From UBA9926 sp023261215 (GTDB taxonomy: Bacteria > Pseudomonadota > Gammaproteobacteria > Pseudomonadales > Azotimanducaceae), in assembly GCA_038136035.1 (NCBI GenBank), contig JAYPYV010000002.1, positions 103,108-167,107 on the forward strand: a DNA stretch of 64,000 nucleotides, written 5' to 3'. Within the stretch, counting starts at the first letter, position 1, and the number at the start of each line of letters is the position of its first letter. The notes under the pieces were generated by a model. The model was given only the letters and a program-made list of their open reading frames with translations, did no database searches and was not told where the DNA came from. The translations under genes and the position numbers were made by a program. This document shows positions 55,953 to 64,000 of this stretch, piece by piece.

Positions 55953-56741
55953 TCAGGCGACAAGTATCTCCAATAATGCTGCAAATCCAGCCCAGCCAAG
56001 CAGTAGACGGTTCAACAATGATTCAATCGCTAATCCCTGATTGGCAGGAGGACCCCCTTCAAATGTGGCCCTCATTTGAGCCATGGCTTGGGACAGGTTC
56101 GCATCCAAGTCGAGAGACCAGGTTTCCAAAGATCGAATAAACAACGTCCAAATGACCCGATAAGAGCGCCAGAAAACCAGAACCAAGAGAGACACTCTGA
56201 GCGTCATGCCATCGAGCAGCTTCAGCGCGTCAGCCAGCCTTTTCAGATGTTCTTGAGTCTCCCCTATGAACATCACGCGATCCAGCCACCAGCGACTGAG
56301 CCGCCATGCCACGACCACCCAAAGGCCGAAGACTAAAAACAGCAAGATGGGCGTTAGCAATTCTCGATGCAACACTGACAAATGGTAGATGAACTTCTCT
56401 TCACTTTGCGGTCTCGAGGCTTCGCCTTGGGGCCCCTCCGCCATGAGAAACGAATCCAACATCGGTCCGGAAGGCGGCACATCAAGAACAATGAGCATCA
56501 AACCCAGACTCAGGACGAAGAGCGGTAAGCCAAGCGCCGTGTCGTCAAGCAAAACGGCGACCAAAAGAATCAACATCGACGGGATCACAACCCACAATGC
56601 TGCTTCCTTGATCCCAGACTCTTGCGTTGGCGCGAAAGGGAGGGCGGCTATCAAACGATCAATGGATAACGTGGCCAACGGGAGCGGCTGCCACCAGTAA
56701 CGTTGCGCTAGCAACAAGCCAATCACAATTAGAAATTCCAC
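55953..56741 (-). CDS. ampE: AmpE-like inner membrane protein
   Basis: The 262-residue protein has four hydrophobic segments (for example AALWVVIPSMLILLVAVLL and LLTPILLFLVFGLWVVVAWRLS) and the FIYHLSVLHRELLTPI loop with an internal WRLSRWW, typical of the AmpE/CobD superfamily. Assignment rests largely on position after ampD on the same strand and near nadC, the classic nadC-ampD-ampE grouping. AmpE is a membrane accessory of beta-lactam signalling, with unclear activity. Confidence 0.72.
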   Translation of the reverse strand: MEFLIVIGLLLAQRYWWQPLPLATLSIDRLIAALPFAPTQESGIKEAALWVVIPSMLILLVAVLLDDTALGLPLFVLSLGLMLIVLDVPPSGPMLDSFLMAEGPQGEASRPQSEEKFIYHLSVLHRELLTPILLFLVFGLWVVVAWRLSRWWLDRVMFIGETQEHLKRLADALKLLDGMTLRVSLLVLVFWRSYRVIWTLFIRSLETWSLDLDANLSQAMAQMRATFEGGPPANQGLAIESLLNRLLLGWAGFAALLEILVA

Positions 56742-56805
56742 GATGCATCAGAACCGTTCAGACAAGATAAGGGTCAATTTTAACCTCGAAGATGCGCTTT
56801 ACACA

Positions 56806-57357
56806 TCAAGCGCGATTTGTTCGGATTCGCGACCAATCAAAATGATTTCCGGGGTCAGTTTTCCGCTCCGGAGCGATGTCACTGTGGCCCACAATGGCAT
56901 CACCGGGAATAGCATAGTGGCTCTGTAGATCTGACACGAGCGGCACCAGCGCCCGATATTGAGCTTCACTGTAAGCATGATGATCAGTGCCGACTAACTC
57001 AATGCCGATGCTGAAGTCGTTACACCGCGTGCGGCCTGCGTATACCGACTCACCCGCATGCCAAGCGCGTCGATCAAACGGAACGTATTGTGTGACCCGA
57101 CCCTCCCGGTCGATCACAATGTGCGCCGAGACCTTCAGGTCGCTCAATTCATCAAGTTCTGGATGGGCGCCATCATGGTGGCGGCCCATGAAGAGATCAT
57201 CGATGTATCGAGAGCCGAAATGCGCCTCGGGTAGACTGATACAATGAATAACAATGAGGCAGATCTCATCGTCTGGCCGCTCGTCGTGGTGCGGTGAAGG
57301 ATGCTGATCAGCCGAAACGTATCGATGATTGATGATGACTGTGTCTTTTCCGACCAT
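56806..57357 (-). CDS. ampD: 1,6-anhydro-N-acetylmuramyl-L-alanine amidase AmpD
   Basis: The 183-residue zinc amidase has the ligand histidines in LIVIHCISLPE and VGHSDIAPERKTDPGNHFDW (with the Asp), and the catalytic Glu in IGIELVG. RRAWHAGES is conserved. It has no signal peptide, so it acts in the cytoplasm on muropeptides imported by AmpG. ampE follows on the same strand; nadC diverges nearby. Confidence 0.93.
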   Translation of the reverse strand: MVGKDTVIINHRYVSADQHPSPHHDERPDDEICLIVIHCISLPEAHFGSRYIDDLFMGRHHDGAHPELDELSDLKVSAHIVIDREGRVTQYVPFDRRAWHAGESVYAGRTRCNDFSIGIELVGTDHHAYSEAQYRALVPLVSDLQSHYAIPGDAIVGHSDIAPERKTDPGNHFDWSRIRTNRA

Positions 57358-57389
57358 TGTTTCAGTTTAGTCTACCGACGGCCACGAGC

Positions 57390-57899
57390 ATGAACCCCAT
57401 AACGCGACTGGGCAAGATCATGACGATCATAGGGACCTTGTTCTTTTTGGGTGTTCTTAGCCTTTGGTTCACCAACATCCAAAACGAGCGCCGCGATCCG
57501 AACCGATCGGCCTCAGCATCCACAGATGCTCAAGGCTTTGAAATCGAATTGCGACCCGATCGACAGGGGCACTACCGACTTCCTGGCCTGATCAACGGCG
57601 TTGCTGTTCATCTTCTGGTGGATACCGGCGCAACCGAGGTTGTGATCCCAGCGCATTTGGCGAACGAACTCCAGCTGACTTTTGGGGGCGCAAAGCGAGC
57701 AAAAACGGCTGGCGGTTGGATCGAGGTCTACGCGACCACTATTGATTCACTCGACCTTGCCGGCATTCCCCTTACGGCAGTTTCGGCCAGCCTAAATCCA
57801 GCCATGACAGGGCACGAGATCCTCTTAGGAATGACGGCGCTGACTCAGCTAGAATTGTCTTTCGCGCAAGACCGACTCACGCTGAGGTACCGTCCTTGA
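57390..57899 (+). CDS. Retropepsin-like aspartic protease, membrane-anchored
   Basis: The 169-residue protein has an N-terminal membrane helix (IMTIIGTLFFLGVLSLWF) and one aspartic-protease domain with LLVDTGATEVVIP, then the flap region and ILLGMTALTQLELSF, of the clan AA (TIGR02281) group. Such proteases dimerise and act in the periplasm; substrates are unknown. ATG at 57390 keeps the helix near the N-terminus. Its TGA overlaps the nadC TTG start. Confidence 0.85.
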   Translation: MNPITRLGKIMTIIGTLFFLGVLSLWFTNIQNERRDPNRSASASTDAQGFEIELRPDRQGHYRLPGLINGVAVHLLVDTGATEVVIPAHLANELQLTFGGAKRAKTAGGWIEVYATTIDSLDLAGIPLTAVSASLNPAMTGHEILLGMTALTQLELSFAQDRLTLRYRP

Positions 57900-58747
57900 A
57901 TCCTGCCTTTCTCTCGGAACTTTCACAAACGGTTGCAAACGCTCTAAGGGAGGATATTGGCCCGGGGGACGTCACAGCAGCCCTGGTTGATTCTCAAGAA
58001 GAAGCGGAAGCAAGCGTCGTCACCAGAGAAGTCGCCGTGATCGCTGGGCGCCCTTGGGTCGATGAAGTGTTCCATCAGATAGATCCGATGCTTTCGCTTG
58101 ATTGGCGAGTAGCCGAGGGCGAAGTCGCGCAACTTGACCAGGTGATCGTGCAGTTGCGAGGCAAAGCAACCAGTATTCTCACGGGCGAGCGGACGGCGCT
58201 GAACTTTCTGCAAACCCTATCTGCAACTGCGACTGCAGCACATCGGTATGCATCGCTGCTTGCCAGCTTCAAAACGCAATTGCTAGATACCCGAAAAACG
58301 CTTCCGGGCCTGAGGCTTGCCCAAAAATATGCTGTACACGTGGGGGGCGGCACGAACCACAGAATCGGCCTATTCGATGCCTACCTCATCAAAGAAAATC
58401 ACATTGCCGCTGCAGGCGGTATCTCCCGAGCGATTCAAAAGGCACGTAGCCTGAACCCCGACCTTCGACTCGAGGTTGAAGTGGAATCCCTCAGTGAACT
58501 TGAGGAAGCCATCCAGGCAGCGCCCGATTGGATCATGTTGGATAACTTTGATGATGCCTCTTTGAAATCGGCCGTGGCGATGACGCCCGAAAGCATTAAG
58601 TTAGAAGTGTCCGGCGGCATCGATGCGGATGAAGATATTCTGCGCATTGCAGCGCTGGGTGTTGACTTCATTTCCATAGGCGCCATCACCAAACACATTC
58701 GCGCCACCGATCTTTCGCTTCGACTGAACTTAAATGAGCCGGCCTAG
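57896..58747 (+). CDS. nadC: Quinolinate phosphoribosyltransferase (carboxylating)
   Basis: NadC converts quinolinate and PRPP to nicotinate mononucleotide in NAD synthesis. The 283-residue protein shows EDIGPGDVTAALV, GERTALNFLQTLS, LDTRKTLPGLRLAQKYAVHVGGGTNHR, YLIKENHIAAAGG and LEVSGGIDADE. The start TTG at 57896 overlaps the preceding stop by four bases. The nadC/ampD vicinity is a well-known gammaproteobacterial arrangement. Confidence 0.96.
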   Translation: MNPAFLSELSQTVANALREDIGPGDVTAALVDSQEEAEASVVTREVAVIAGRPWVDEVFHQIDPMLSLDWRVAEGEVAQLDQVIVQLRGKATSILTGERTALNFLQTLSATATAAHRYASLLASFKTQLLDTRKTLPGLRLAQKYAVHVGGGTNHRIGLFDAYLIKENHIAAAGGISRAIQKARSLNPDLRLEVEVESLSELEEAIQAAPDWIMLDNFDDASLKSAVAMTPESIKLEVSGGIDADEDILRIAALGVDFISIGAITKHIRATDLSLRLNLNEPA

Positions 58748-59283
58748 TTTCGGAATCCCCAAGTCTAGCCTCGACTCAGCCTTTGAAGCGCGCATCTCTT
58801 CGATGTCACGACCTTCGCATACTCGATAACACATAGTGAAAGCCGTTCTTTTGAAACCCTGTGGGTTCAACCCGCACTAAGAAATAGAAGCCCGAAGGGA
58901 CGACGAGCGAAAGATAAACATTGAGGTTGGAAGTCTTATTAAACCTGCTATGCGCACAGAGCATGGATCTCATGGGGTTACGAGCAGCGTCGTCCGGGCC
59001 TTTAAGCGCAACCTCCCAACCAAAGTCAAATGGTGATCTGACGATTCATCTAGACCAGCAGAGTCTACAGCCTCAAGGGTAAGTCAATGCCCTTGTTCAC
59101 TCTCTCTCACACTATTTGTGTTTTACCGCTAGAAGTGTTGCGCATCTCTTCATTTCGGTGACCTGAAGTGAAATGGGCCAGGGTGTTCAAATTCGAGAAC
59201 CTCAACCACTGGTGAAGTCAGCGACAAACATTGCGTCGACTCAGAAGCTCGATCACTATCTTCCGTTAGAAACGGCTCATGCA
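58748..59283. other. Non-coding stretch between nadC and the DUF3604 gene
   Basis: About 535 bp between convergent genes. A short inverted repeat, GTGGGTT-C-AACCCGCAC, near 58861-58877, has no T run. No gene is supported. Confidence 0.4.
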
Positions 59284-61296
59284 TCATCTCGCCTCAGGCA
59301 TCACCCAAATTGGCGATGTCCATGCGCGTTCCTGTATCGTCTTTTTTAGATCCTCGCGAGGCGCAACCCCTGCCCGAACCGCATCCCAAGTCGACCACCG
59401 GCAGGTCGGATTTTCTAGGACTCTCACGTAATAAAGCGCGCGTTCAGCAGAATTAAATTCGGGATCGCGCCATATCGTTTTGAGTTCTGATGCGCCCAGC
59501 GTTTGATCAATACTGCAGTCGGAAAGATTCACCGTGGCGCCATTGTCACCGCAGCGATACGAGTTCGGATCGACGGATTGGTCATCCGAGCAGGCAACAT
59601 CAAACACTTTTTCATGTGATCCGTCTGCATCCACCCACGCTTTGACGATTTGAAGCCGCTGGAGCTTGGCCGAAAGTGCGTCCGAAGTCGCCCAGGCCAA
59701 AAAGTAAGGCTCGCCACGCGCTGCAACGTCATACTCACTGCCCATCGCAACGCCCGATTGATAGGCAGATTGCAGCGCGTCACCGGGATCGGAACCTCCG
59801 AAATCTGAGGATGCAAAGAGCCTCGCTTTGATTCTCGGCCCCGAGGTTGCAAACGTTTCTTTCCTGCGGAAGGCCGCAAAGATGGCCTCTCTCGTGTTGT
59901 CCTCTGCCCATACGCCCGCAACGCCCGCGGCACCCCAGGTCTCGGCCGCACCTGACAGATAGGTACGTCCATCCACCTCTTTTAAGTTATTGGAGTTACC
60001 CATACGAAATCTGTCTTCGTCATCCTCAGCGATAGGGGTCGATCCACGAAGCGTTGAGGTACTGTCGAGCAGTCCAATCTTTGAGAAAAAATTGGATTCA
60101 TCGTCACTGATCGCCGCAGTATGCGTGTCAGACGCACCCACAAAACCGAACTGAAAGGGGTTCCTTTCACCTCGCTCAGCTTGTTCCAACCCATGTCTCA
60201 GCGCTTCTCGGGCATAGGAACCCTTCGGTTCGCTATAGAGGAGCGTCGCGATTCGGTATGGCATGATTTCAAAATCCGCCCATTCATCCGTCCCTGAGAG
60301 CATTGGGTGCGTCTCGCTGGTCCCTTTGACCTGGGTGATCTCGATCAGTGGCTCGTTTCTCAACCGCAGATCTGCATAGACCGCGTCTAGCGGCTCACCT
60401 GCCCAATCACTCAGCGCAAACATGTGACCATTCGATCCGTTGGAATTGTGTGGAATCGCGATGGCATCAATGCCTTGGCCCCGCAAACCGTCCATCCAAC
60501 GCCAGAGTCCCTCAGGATTTTGACTGTGGAACCTTGAGAAAGGCATCACCGGCAGTCGGTCCGCATTCGCAAAGACGACATTACGATGTAAATTGCCACG
60601 ATCATTGGTCGAGCTGGTGTATTCATACGCGACAAAGGTCGTAAAGCGGCCTGGCTCATAGAACGCATTGGCGGCGTTGATGGTATCCGCCCAGGCGGCT
60701 TGCGCGATCCCGTTCATGAGTTCAAGTGGCACATCGCCGCTGGCTATATTTGCGAGGGTATCGGGAAGAAAGGTGCTGAATGCCTGACGGCGCTTGGCCA
60801 CGCCTTCCACCGTTTGATTCTCTGGCGCATTCAAATCATGCAGCGCGCTGACGTAATCGAATTTTGAAAACTCAGTGCTGGTGTCAGCAGCCGCTTTCAC
60901 GGCGCCCAAAAACATGGCGTGGTCGGTGACCGCGTAAAAATCAAGCGGCTGCCTGAGCTGAACATCAAAGCCACCTGGGTGCTTGATTGCCTCTCCTTTC
61001 GCATAGCGATAAGCGTCGTAGGGTGTTGCCACCGTTCCGAACGCAAAGGCATCAAAGGAGTAGTCGGTATGAACGTGTAGGTCACCAAAGTACGCTTGGC
61101 GTCGGGCGGCCTTTGCCTCGTCAACAACCAGAAGTGCTGACGGCATCGGGTATTCGGGCGCGGCCAACCAACCCGGGGGTTGATCTGCCGCCGGCGCGCT
61201 TGCCGAGGAGGCCTGTTCATCTAGTGGTGCGCCCGTCTGATCCTGACACGCAACCACCATCATCCAAAGAAAACCGAACCCTAGGATTCTTAACAT
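59284..61296 (-). CDS. DUF3604 lipoprotein, PHP-like metal-dependent domain
   Basis: The 670-residue protein has a short lipoprotein signal ending in MVVACQ (lipidated Cys near residue 17), then an PHP-like metallo-domain: FGDLHVHTDYSFDAF, FYAVTDHAMF, AIPHNSNGSNG and FVGASDTHTAA, a series of His/Asp ligands. DUF3604 proteins are uncharacterised and common in marine bacteria; hydrolysis of a phospho- or sulfo-ester is often guessed. The long C-terminal part is beta-rich. ATG at 61296 follows GGGGATAAC. The next gene diverges. Confidence 0.87.
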   Translation of the reverse strand: MLRILGFGFLWMMVVACQDQTGAPLDEQASSASAPAADQPPGWLAAPEYPMPSALLVVDEAKAARRQAYFGDLHVHTDYSFDAFAFGTVATPYDAYRYAKGEAIKHPGGFDVQLRQPLDFYAVTDHAMFLGAVKAAADTSTEFSKFDYVSALHDLNAPENQTVEGVAKRRQAFSTFLPDTLANIASGDVPLELMNGIAQAAWADTINAANAFYEPGRFTTFVAYEYTSSTNDRGNLHRNVVFANADRLPVMPFSRFHSQNPEGLWRWMDGLRGQGIDAIAIPHNSNGSNGHMFALSDWAGEPLDAVYADLRLRNEPLIEITQVKGTSETHPMLSGTDEWADFEIMPYRIATLLYSEPKGSYAREALRHGLEQAERGERNPFQFGFVGASDTHTAAISDDESNFFSKIGLLDSTSTLRGSTPIAEDDEDRFRMGNSNNLKEVDGRTYLSGAAETWGAAGVAGVWAEDNTREAIFAAFRRKETFATSGPRIKARLFASSDFGGSDPGDALQSAYQSGVAMGSEYDVAARGEPYFLAWATSDALSAKLQRLQIVKAWVDADGSHEKVFDVACSDDQSVDPNSYRCGDNGATVNLSDCSIDQTLGASELKTIWRDPEFNSAERALYYVRVLENPTCRWSTWDAVRAGVAPREDLKKTIQERAWTSPIWVMPEAR

Positions 61297-61603
61297 CGCG
61301 TTATCCCCCTGTTTTGTCTCCGGACTATATCGAGCTTTCACCACTCAATACCAGCCTGAAATTGGGCTGATCTATGCCCCCCGCAACCCTCAAATAAGCG
61401 CTTAACGCCCGCGAATTGGCGTAGACATTGAACGTTTGCCCGAATGTCGTGATCAACCATAGCTTCGCGCTCATCTGAACCCTCTCTCAACCCTCCTGGG
61501 AGCTGAATCGCAGATCTGATCGTTAGTGCGCTTGTTCAAGCTTTTTTTATTCAGCCCAATAGCGCAAGATCTGCGGCTGAGTTTCAGTAGGATCCGACCA
61601 GAA
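61297..61603. other. Divergent intergenic region between DUF3604 and P450 genes
   Basis: About 307 bp, presumably holding promoters for both genes, but no clear consensus boxes are visible. Confidence 0.4.
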
Positions 61604-62749
61604 ATGAGTGAAGCCGCGCCCGCCATCGACCCTTATGTCTGGTTTACCCACTTAAGACAAAACGCGCCTGTGAGCCGCATGGATGATGACGGCCCATGGC
61701 AAGTAGCCCGACACGCGGATGTCCAACAAATCTTGCGCGATCATGAAACCTTCTCGTCAGAGGTGTCGACACGCCCAATAGAGGAAAGAGGCGGTGCGCC
61801 GTCGATGTTGTTCAGCGACCCACCCCTGCATCACCGACTCCGTAAGCTGGTGAGTGTGGCCTTTAAACCAGCTCATATTGAGGCACAAAGGGAACAAATC
61901 ACCTCTCGATGCGAAGCGCTCATCGATCAACTCCCTGTGGGAGAACCCTTCGACCTTGTGCCTGCTCTAGCTGCCCCATTACCCGTGATGGTGATTGCAG
62001 AGATGCTGGGTGTCGAAGATGGAGATATGGCTGAGTTCAAATTATGGTCGGATGCTATTTTTTCCAACATCGCCGATATTCTATTCGCGGAGCCCAGCGA
62101 GGCGGCAGTCACGGCCAGCGATGCGATGAATGCCTACTTTCTCAAGGAGATCGAGTCGCTGAGAACCTCGCCACAGGATCACCTACTTAGTCGACTGGTC
62201 CATGTTGAGACCGATGAGGGCCACCTGACGGATGAAGAGTTATTGAGCTTCTGTCGTTTACTCCTGATCGCTGGCAACGAAACTACGACTGGCCTCATCA
62301 CTGCCTCCGCCCGTATTTTTCACGAATTGCCAGAGACCTTCGTGCAGTTAAAAGAGAACCCTGAACTTGCGCCAAGCTTTGTGGAAGAAGCCCTTCGCTT
62401 CTACTCGCCCTTTAGCGCCACCGCACGGAGGACGACTCGAGCCGTTGAACTGAGCGGGCAAACCATCGAGGCAGGCGAGCTCATTATTCCGCTCCTCGCT
62501 TCGGCAAATAGGGATGAATCGGTGTTTGACACACCGGAGCGCTTTAAAATTGATCGGTCACCCAACCCCCACATGGGGCTCGGCTTTGGGATTCACTTTT
62601 GCTTGGGCGCTCATCTTGCAAGACTTGAAGGCGCCATTACCGCTCAACGACTCTCTCGTCGCTTCAGTCACCTGCGTTTAACTGAACCGGAACTGGCGAT
62701 CATGGGTGGTCTCGGGGGGCCCAAGTCCTTAATGGTAGAGGTCGCATGA
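61604..62749 (+). CDS. Cytochrome P450 (class I, soluble)
   Basis: The 381-residue protein shows the I-helix oxygen motif AGNETTT (near residue 225), the K-helix EEALRF (E-x-x-R), and the heme-thiolate loop FGIHFCLGAHLAR (near residue 327). No membrane anchor is seen. Substrate is unknown; short bacterial P450s of this kind act on fatty acids, terpenes or steroids. ATG at 61604 (MSEAAPAIDPYVW) is used; a GTG at 61526 would add 26 residues. No ferredoxin or reductase gene is adjacent. Confidence 0.9.
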   Translation: MSEAAPAIDPYVWFTHLRQNAPVSRMDDDGPWQVARHADVQQILRDHETFSSEVSTRPIEERGGAPSMLFSDPPLHHRLRKLVSVAFKPAHIEAQREQITSRCEALIDQLPVGEPFDLVPALAAPLPVMVIAEMLGVEDGDMAEFKLWSDAIFSNIADILFAEPSEAAVTASDAMNAYFLKEIESLRTSPQDHLLSRLVHVETDEGHLTDEELLSFCRLLLIAGNETTTGLITASARIFHELPETFVQLKENPELAPSFVEEALRFYSPFSATARRTTRAVELSGQTIEAGELIIPLLASANRDESVFDTPERFKIDRSPNPHMGLGFGIHFCLGAHLARLEGAITAQRLSRRFSHLRLTEPELAIMGGLGGPKSLMVEVA

Positions 62750-62820
62750 GGATTCTCTTGTAACAAGCAATGAGCCGGGCTTTAAGAACTAAATTTCCAA
62801 CCCTATCCGCTAACGCTTGA

Positions 62821-63429
62821 TCAAAAGGCCGGTTCTGGTCCGGTAGGGCCATAAAATTCGAGAAAGTCCTCCCATTGCGGGTACGTCGCCCTGAGCTCTG
62901 GCGTCCAGAATTCGTTCAACGATGCCTCGGCTTCATCGTTTTTGTGTCCCAAGCGATGGATTCGATAAAGATAGATAAAAGCACTCGCCCGGTAATTCAC
63001 AAAACAATGAACCCAAACCTTCTGCCCTCTAAGAGAATCTAGGAGACTAAAAAACCTCACAAGGTCAGATTCCGTCGGTGCTGAAAAATCGACGGGAAGA
63101 TGGAGATAGCTCAATCCTTTAGATGTCACCCACTCGTCTTCATCACCATTGCGTTCACGGTTGAAGGTCGCGAGGTTAATCACCGTGGTAAAACCCATCG
63201 ACTTTAATGTTTCAACATCGGCCTCAACCAACTGACCAGAGAAGGCTAGGTTCTGATCAACGGAACGCGCCGCAAAAATACCTGACGCTTCAACCAGGTT
63301 CTCCGCTGAACCCTCATTCGTCTGCGATAAAAGTAGGCAAATAAACAAACTCCCAATAAGCGTGGCCCGCAATCCTTGCGATTTGCTCGCGTTAGGTACT
63401 GGGAAATAGGTCGATATCGGGTTTTTCAT
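62821..63429 (-). CDS. Periplasmic tyrosine-phosphatase-like protein with CX4R active-site loop
   Basis: The 202-residue protein has a membrane or signal segment (ATLIGSLFICLLLSQ, residues 22-36), then the sequence LAFSGQLVEADVETLKSMGFTTVINL, a DSP-like fold. The active-site loop VHCFVNYRASAF has four residues between Cys and Arg, one fewer than the standard CX5R. This variant is seen in the beta-lactamase-hydrolase-like phosphatase group. It could act on a phosphate ester in the periplasm. Confidence 0.8.
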   Translation of the reverse strand: MKNPISTYFPVPNASKSQGLRATLIGSLFICLLLSQTNEGSAENLVEASGIFAARSVDQNLAFSGQLVEADVETLKSMGFTTVINLATFNRERNGDEDEWVTSKGLSYLHLPVDFSAPTESDLVRFFSLLDSLRGQKVWVHCFVNYRASAFIYLYRIHRLGHKNDEAEASLNEFWTPELRATYPQWEDFLEFYGPTGPEPAF

Positions 63430-63480
63430 GCTGAGGTCATTGTAACGAAAGCTGTGCTGAATTGAGTTAGGAACTTTTGC

Positions 63481-63696
63481 TCAGCTTAGGTAATACCCCT
63501 CTGCCGGCCAAGATTCGACGCAATCCGAACCCAGCACAGATGAACTGAATTGACCCCAGTAACTAAGAGCAAAAAAGAGTTCTGGAACGAATTTCGGTGA
63601 CGGCAGATTCAAGCAGAGTCGGATGCTTTGAGGCACTTTGAGTTGCTCTGCGATACATCTGGGGTACTCTGAGATATATTGCCGCCAAGCATTCAA
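63481..63696 (-). CDS. Possible small protein (71 aa), weak
   Basis: The leftward frame begins MNAWRQYISEYPRCIAEQLK and continues to a TAG at 63481. It is richer in A and T than the neighbourhood and has no recognised domain or clear ribosome site. It may be a remnant of a transferred gene or simply a chance frame. Confidence 0.25.
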   Translation of the reverse strand: MNAWRQYISEYPRCIAEQLKVPQSIRLCLNLPSPKFVPELFFALSYWGQFSSSVLGSDCVESWPAEGYYLS

Positions 63697-63949
63697 TTCA
63701 TCTGCTTTCTAGTCGAATCGTGCGACCCAATTGTCGCGTCGGCGGACCGAATCCAATCTCTTATGGATCACGGTGAAGTACAAGGATGAAGTTTTTCTCG
63801 AATGAGCAATCGCCTATTTCGGAGTGAGGTGAAAAATTGGGGGCAGCCCCCCTAAAGCGAGCTACACAGATTAAACCACGCACGTCTTTAGAGCGAGCCC
63901 TGGGGACGCCATGGTTATCTTTTGGGTAGCTGAGGGACTGCAAGAAAGG

Positions 63950-64000
63950 TGGTGCCGAAAGTCAGAATCGAACTGACGACCTACGCGTTACGAATGCGTT
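63950..64000 (-). tRNA. tRNA-Thr (CGT anticodon), 5' part outside window
   Basis: Read leftward from the window edge: the anticodon loop TTCGTAA (anticodon CGT), variable loop, T arm GTCAG-TTCGATT-CTGAC, acceptor strand and encoded CCA ending at 63950. The anticodon stem has ACGCA opposite CGCGT, which leaves an A31-C39 mismatch at the loop-closing pair, if the alignment is correct. Confidence 0.88.

Noticed and set aside
63761..63943. Leftward 60-codon frame before the tRNA
   Set aside because: No domain, no ribosome site, and it lies just downstream of a tRNA 3' end.

Overview
This 64 kb window looks like chromosome from a marine-type gammaproteobacterium, probably a draft genome built from short reads. 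The support for that is the gene content: MetR, MiaE, ExeA/GspAB, exonuclease I, the nadC/ampD/ampE neighbourhood, E. coli-like MsrA, a TRAP transporter and DASS/Amt carriers. I cannot name the genus. There is no large mobile element, phage or CRISPR array. Seven runs of exactly 100 N break the sequence. Two of them (2457-2556 and 44649-44748) are flanked by identical 55-bp copies, the signature of overlapping contig ends that were scaffolded instead of merged. Removing 155 bp at the first one restores an intact CoA-ligase reading frame. Other gaps hide gene ends and are larger in reality than 100 bp.

Layout. 1-5.6 kb: YihY-type membrane protein, ArsC-like protein, then a leftward operon AMACR - propionyl-CoA-synthetase-like ligase - SDR - small ABM monooxygenase, with stop/start overlaps. 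5.7-8.3 kb: coupled esterase - miaE - glycosyltransferase. 8.4-10.6 kb: argC and a PLP aminotransferase. 10.6-14.2 kb: RhlB-like helicase, cupin, DUF2237, a halohydrin-dehalogenase-like SDR and a GNAT enzyme, tightly packed. 14.3-15.7 kb: amt with a candidate sigma-54 promoter. 16.2-21.3 kb: TRAP transporter, a divergent hydrolase, TauD-like dioxygenase and a 54-aa protein. 21.4-22.5 kb: small proteins, then an independent short transcription unit with consensus promoter, perfect Shine-Dalgarno sequence, nested hairpin and terminator. 22.7-23.7 kb: metR. 24-27.9 kb: glycosyltransferase/methyltransferase/toroid-fold cluster. 28-29.7 kb: moeA-moaB. 30-35.8 kb: enoyl-CoA hydratase, C-S lyase, msrA, purC and a trans-sulfuration enzyme behind a SAM-II-like riboswitch. 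36-43.4 kb: apeB, sbcB, DASS transporter, acyltransferase, gspAB. 43.7-48.1 kb: coiled-coil protein, PuuD-like membrane protein, DUF2835, groESL under a CIRCE element. 48.2-50.2 kb: alkyltransferase-like protein, ampG, cobalamin adenosyltransferase. 50.4-58.7 kb: aceF/aceE, BtuF-like protein, ampE, ampD, aspartic protease, nadC. 59.3-64 kb: DUF3604 lipoprotein, cytochrome P450, CX4R phosphatase and a partial tRNA-Thr.

How it works together: sulfur/methionine metabolism recurs (MetR, SAM-II-controlled PLP enzyme, PatB-type lyase, MsrA), as do muropeptide recycling (AmpG, AmpD, AmpE) and uptake of small organics and ammonium. The most novel signals are the short structured transcription unit at 22.3-22.5 kb, the SAM-II switch with a terminator platform, and the halohydrin-dehalogenase-like gene.
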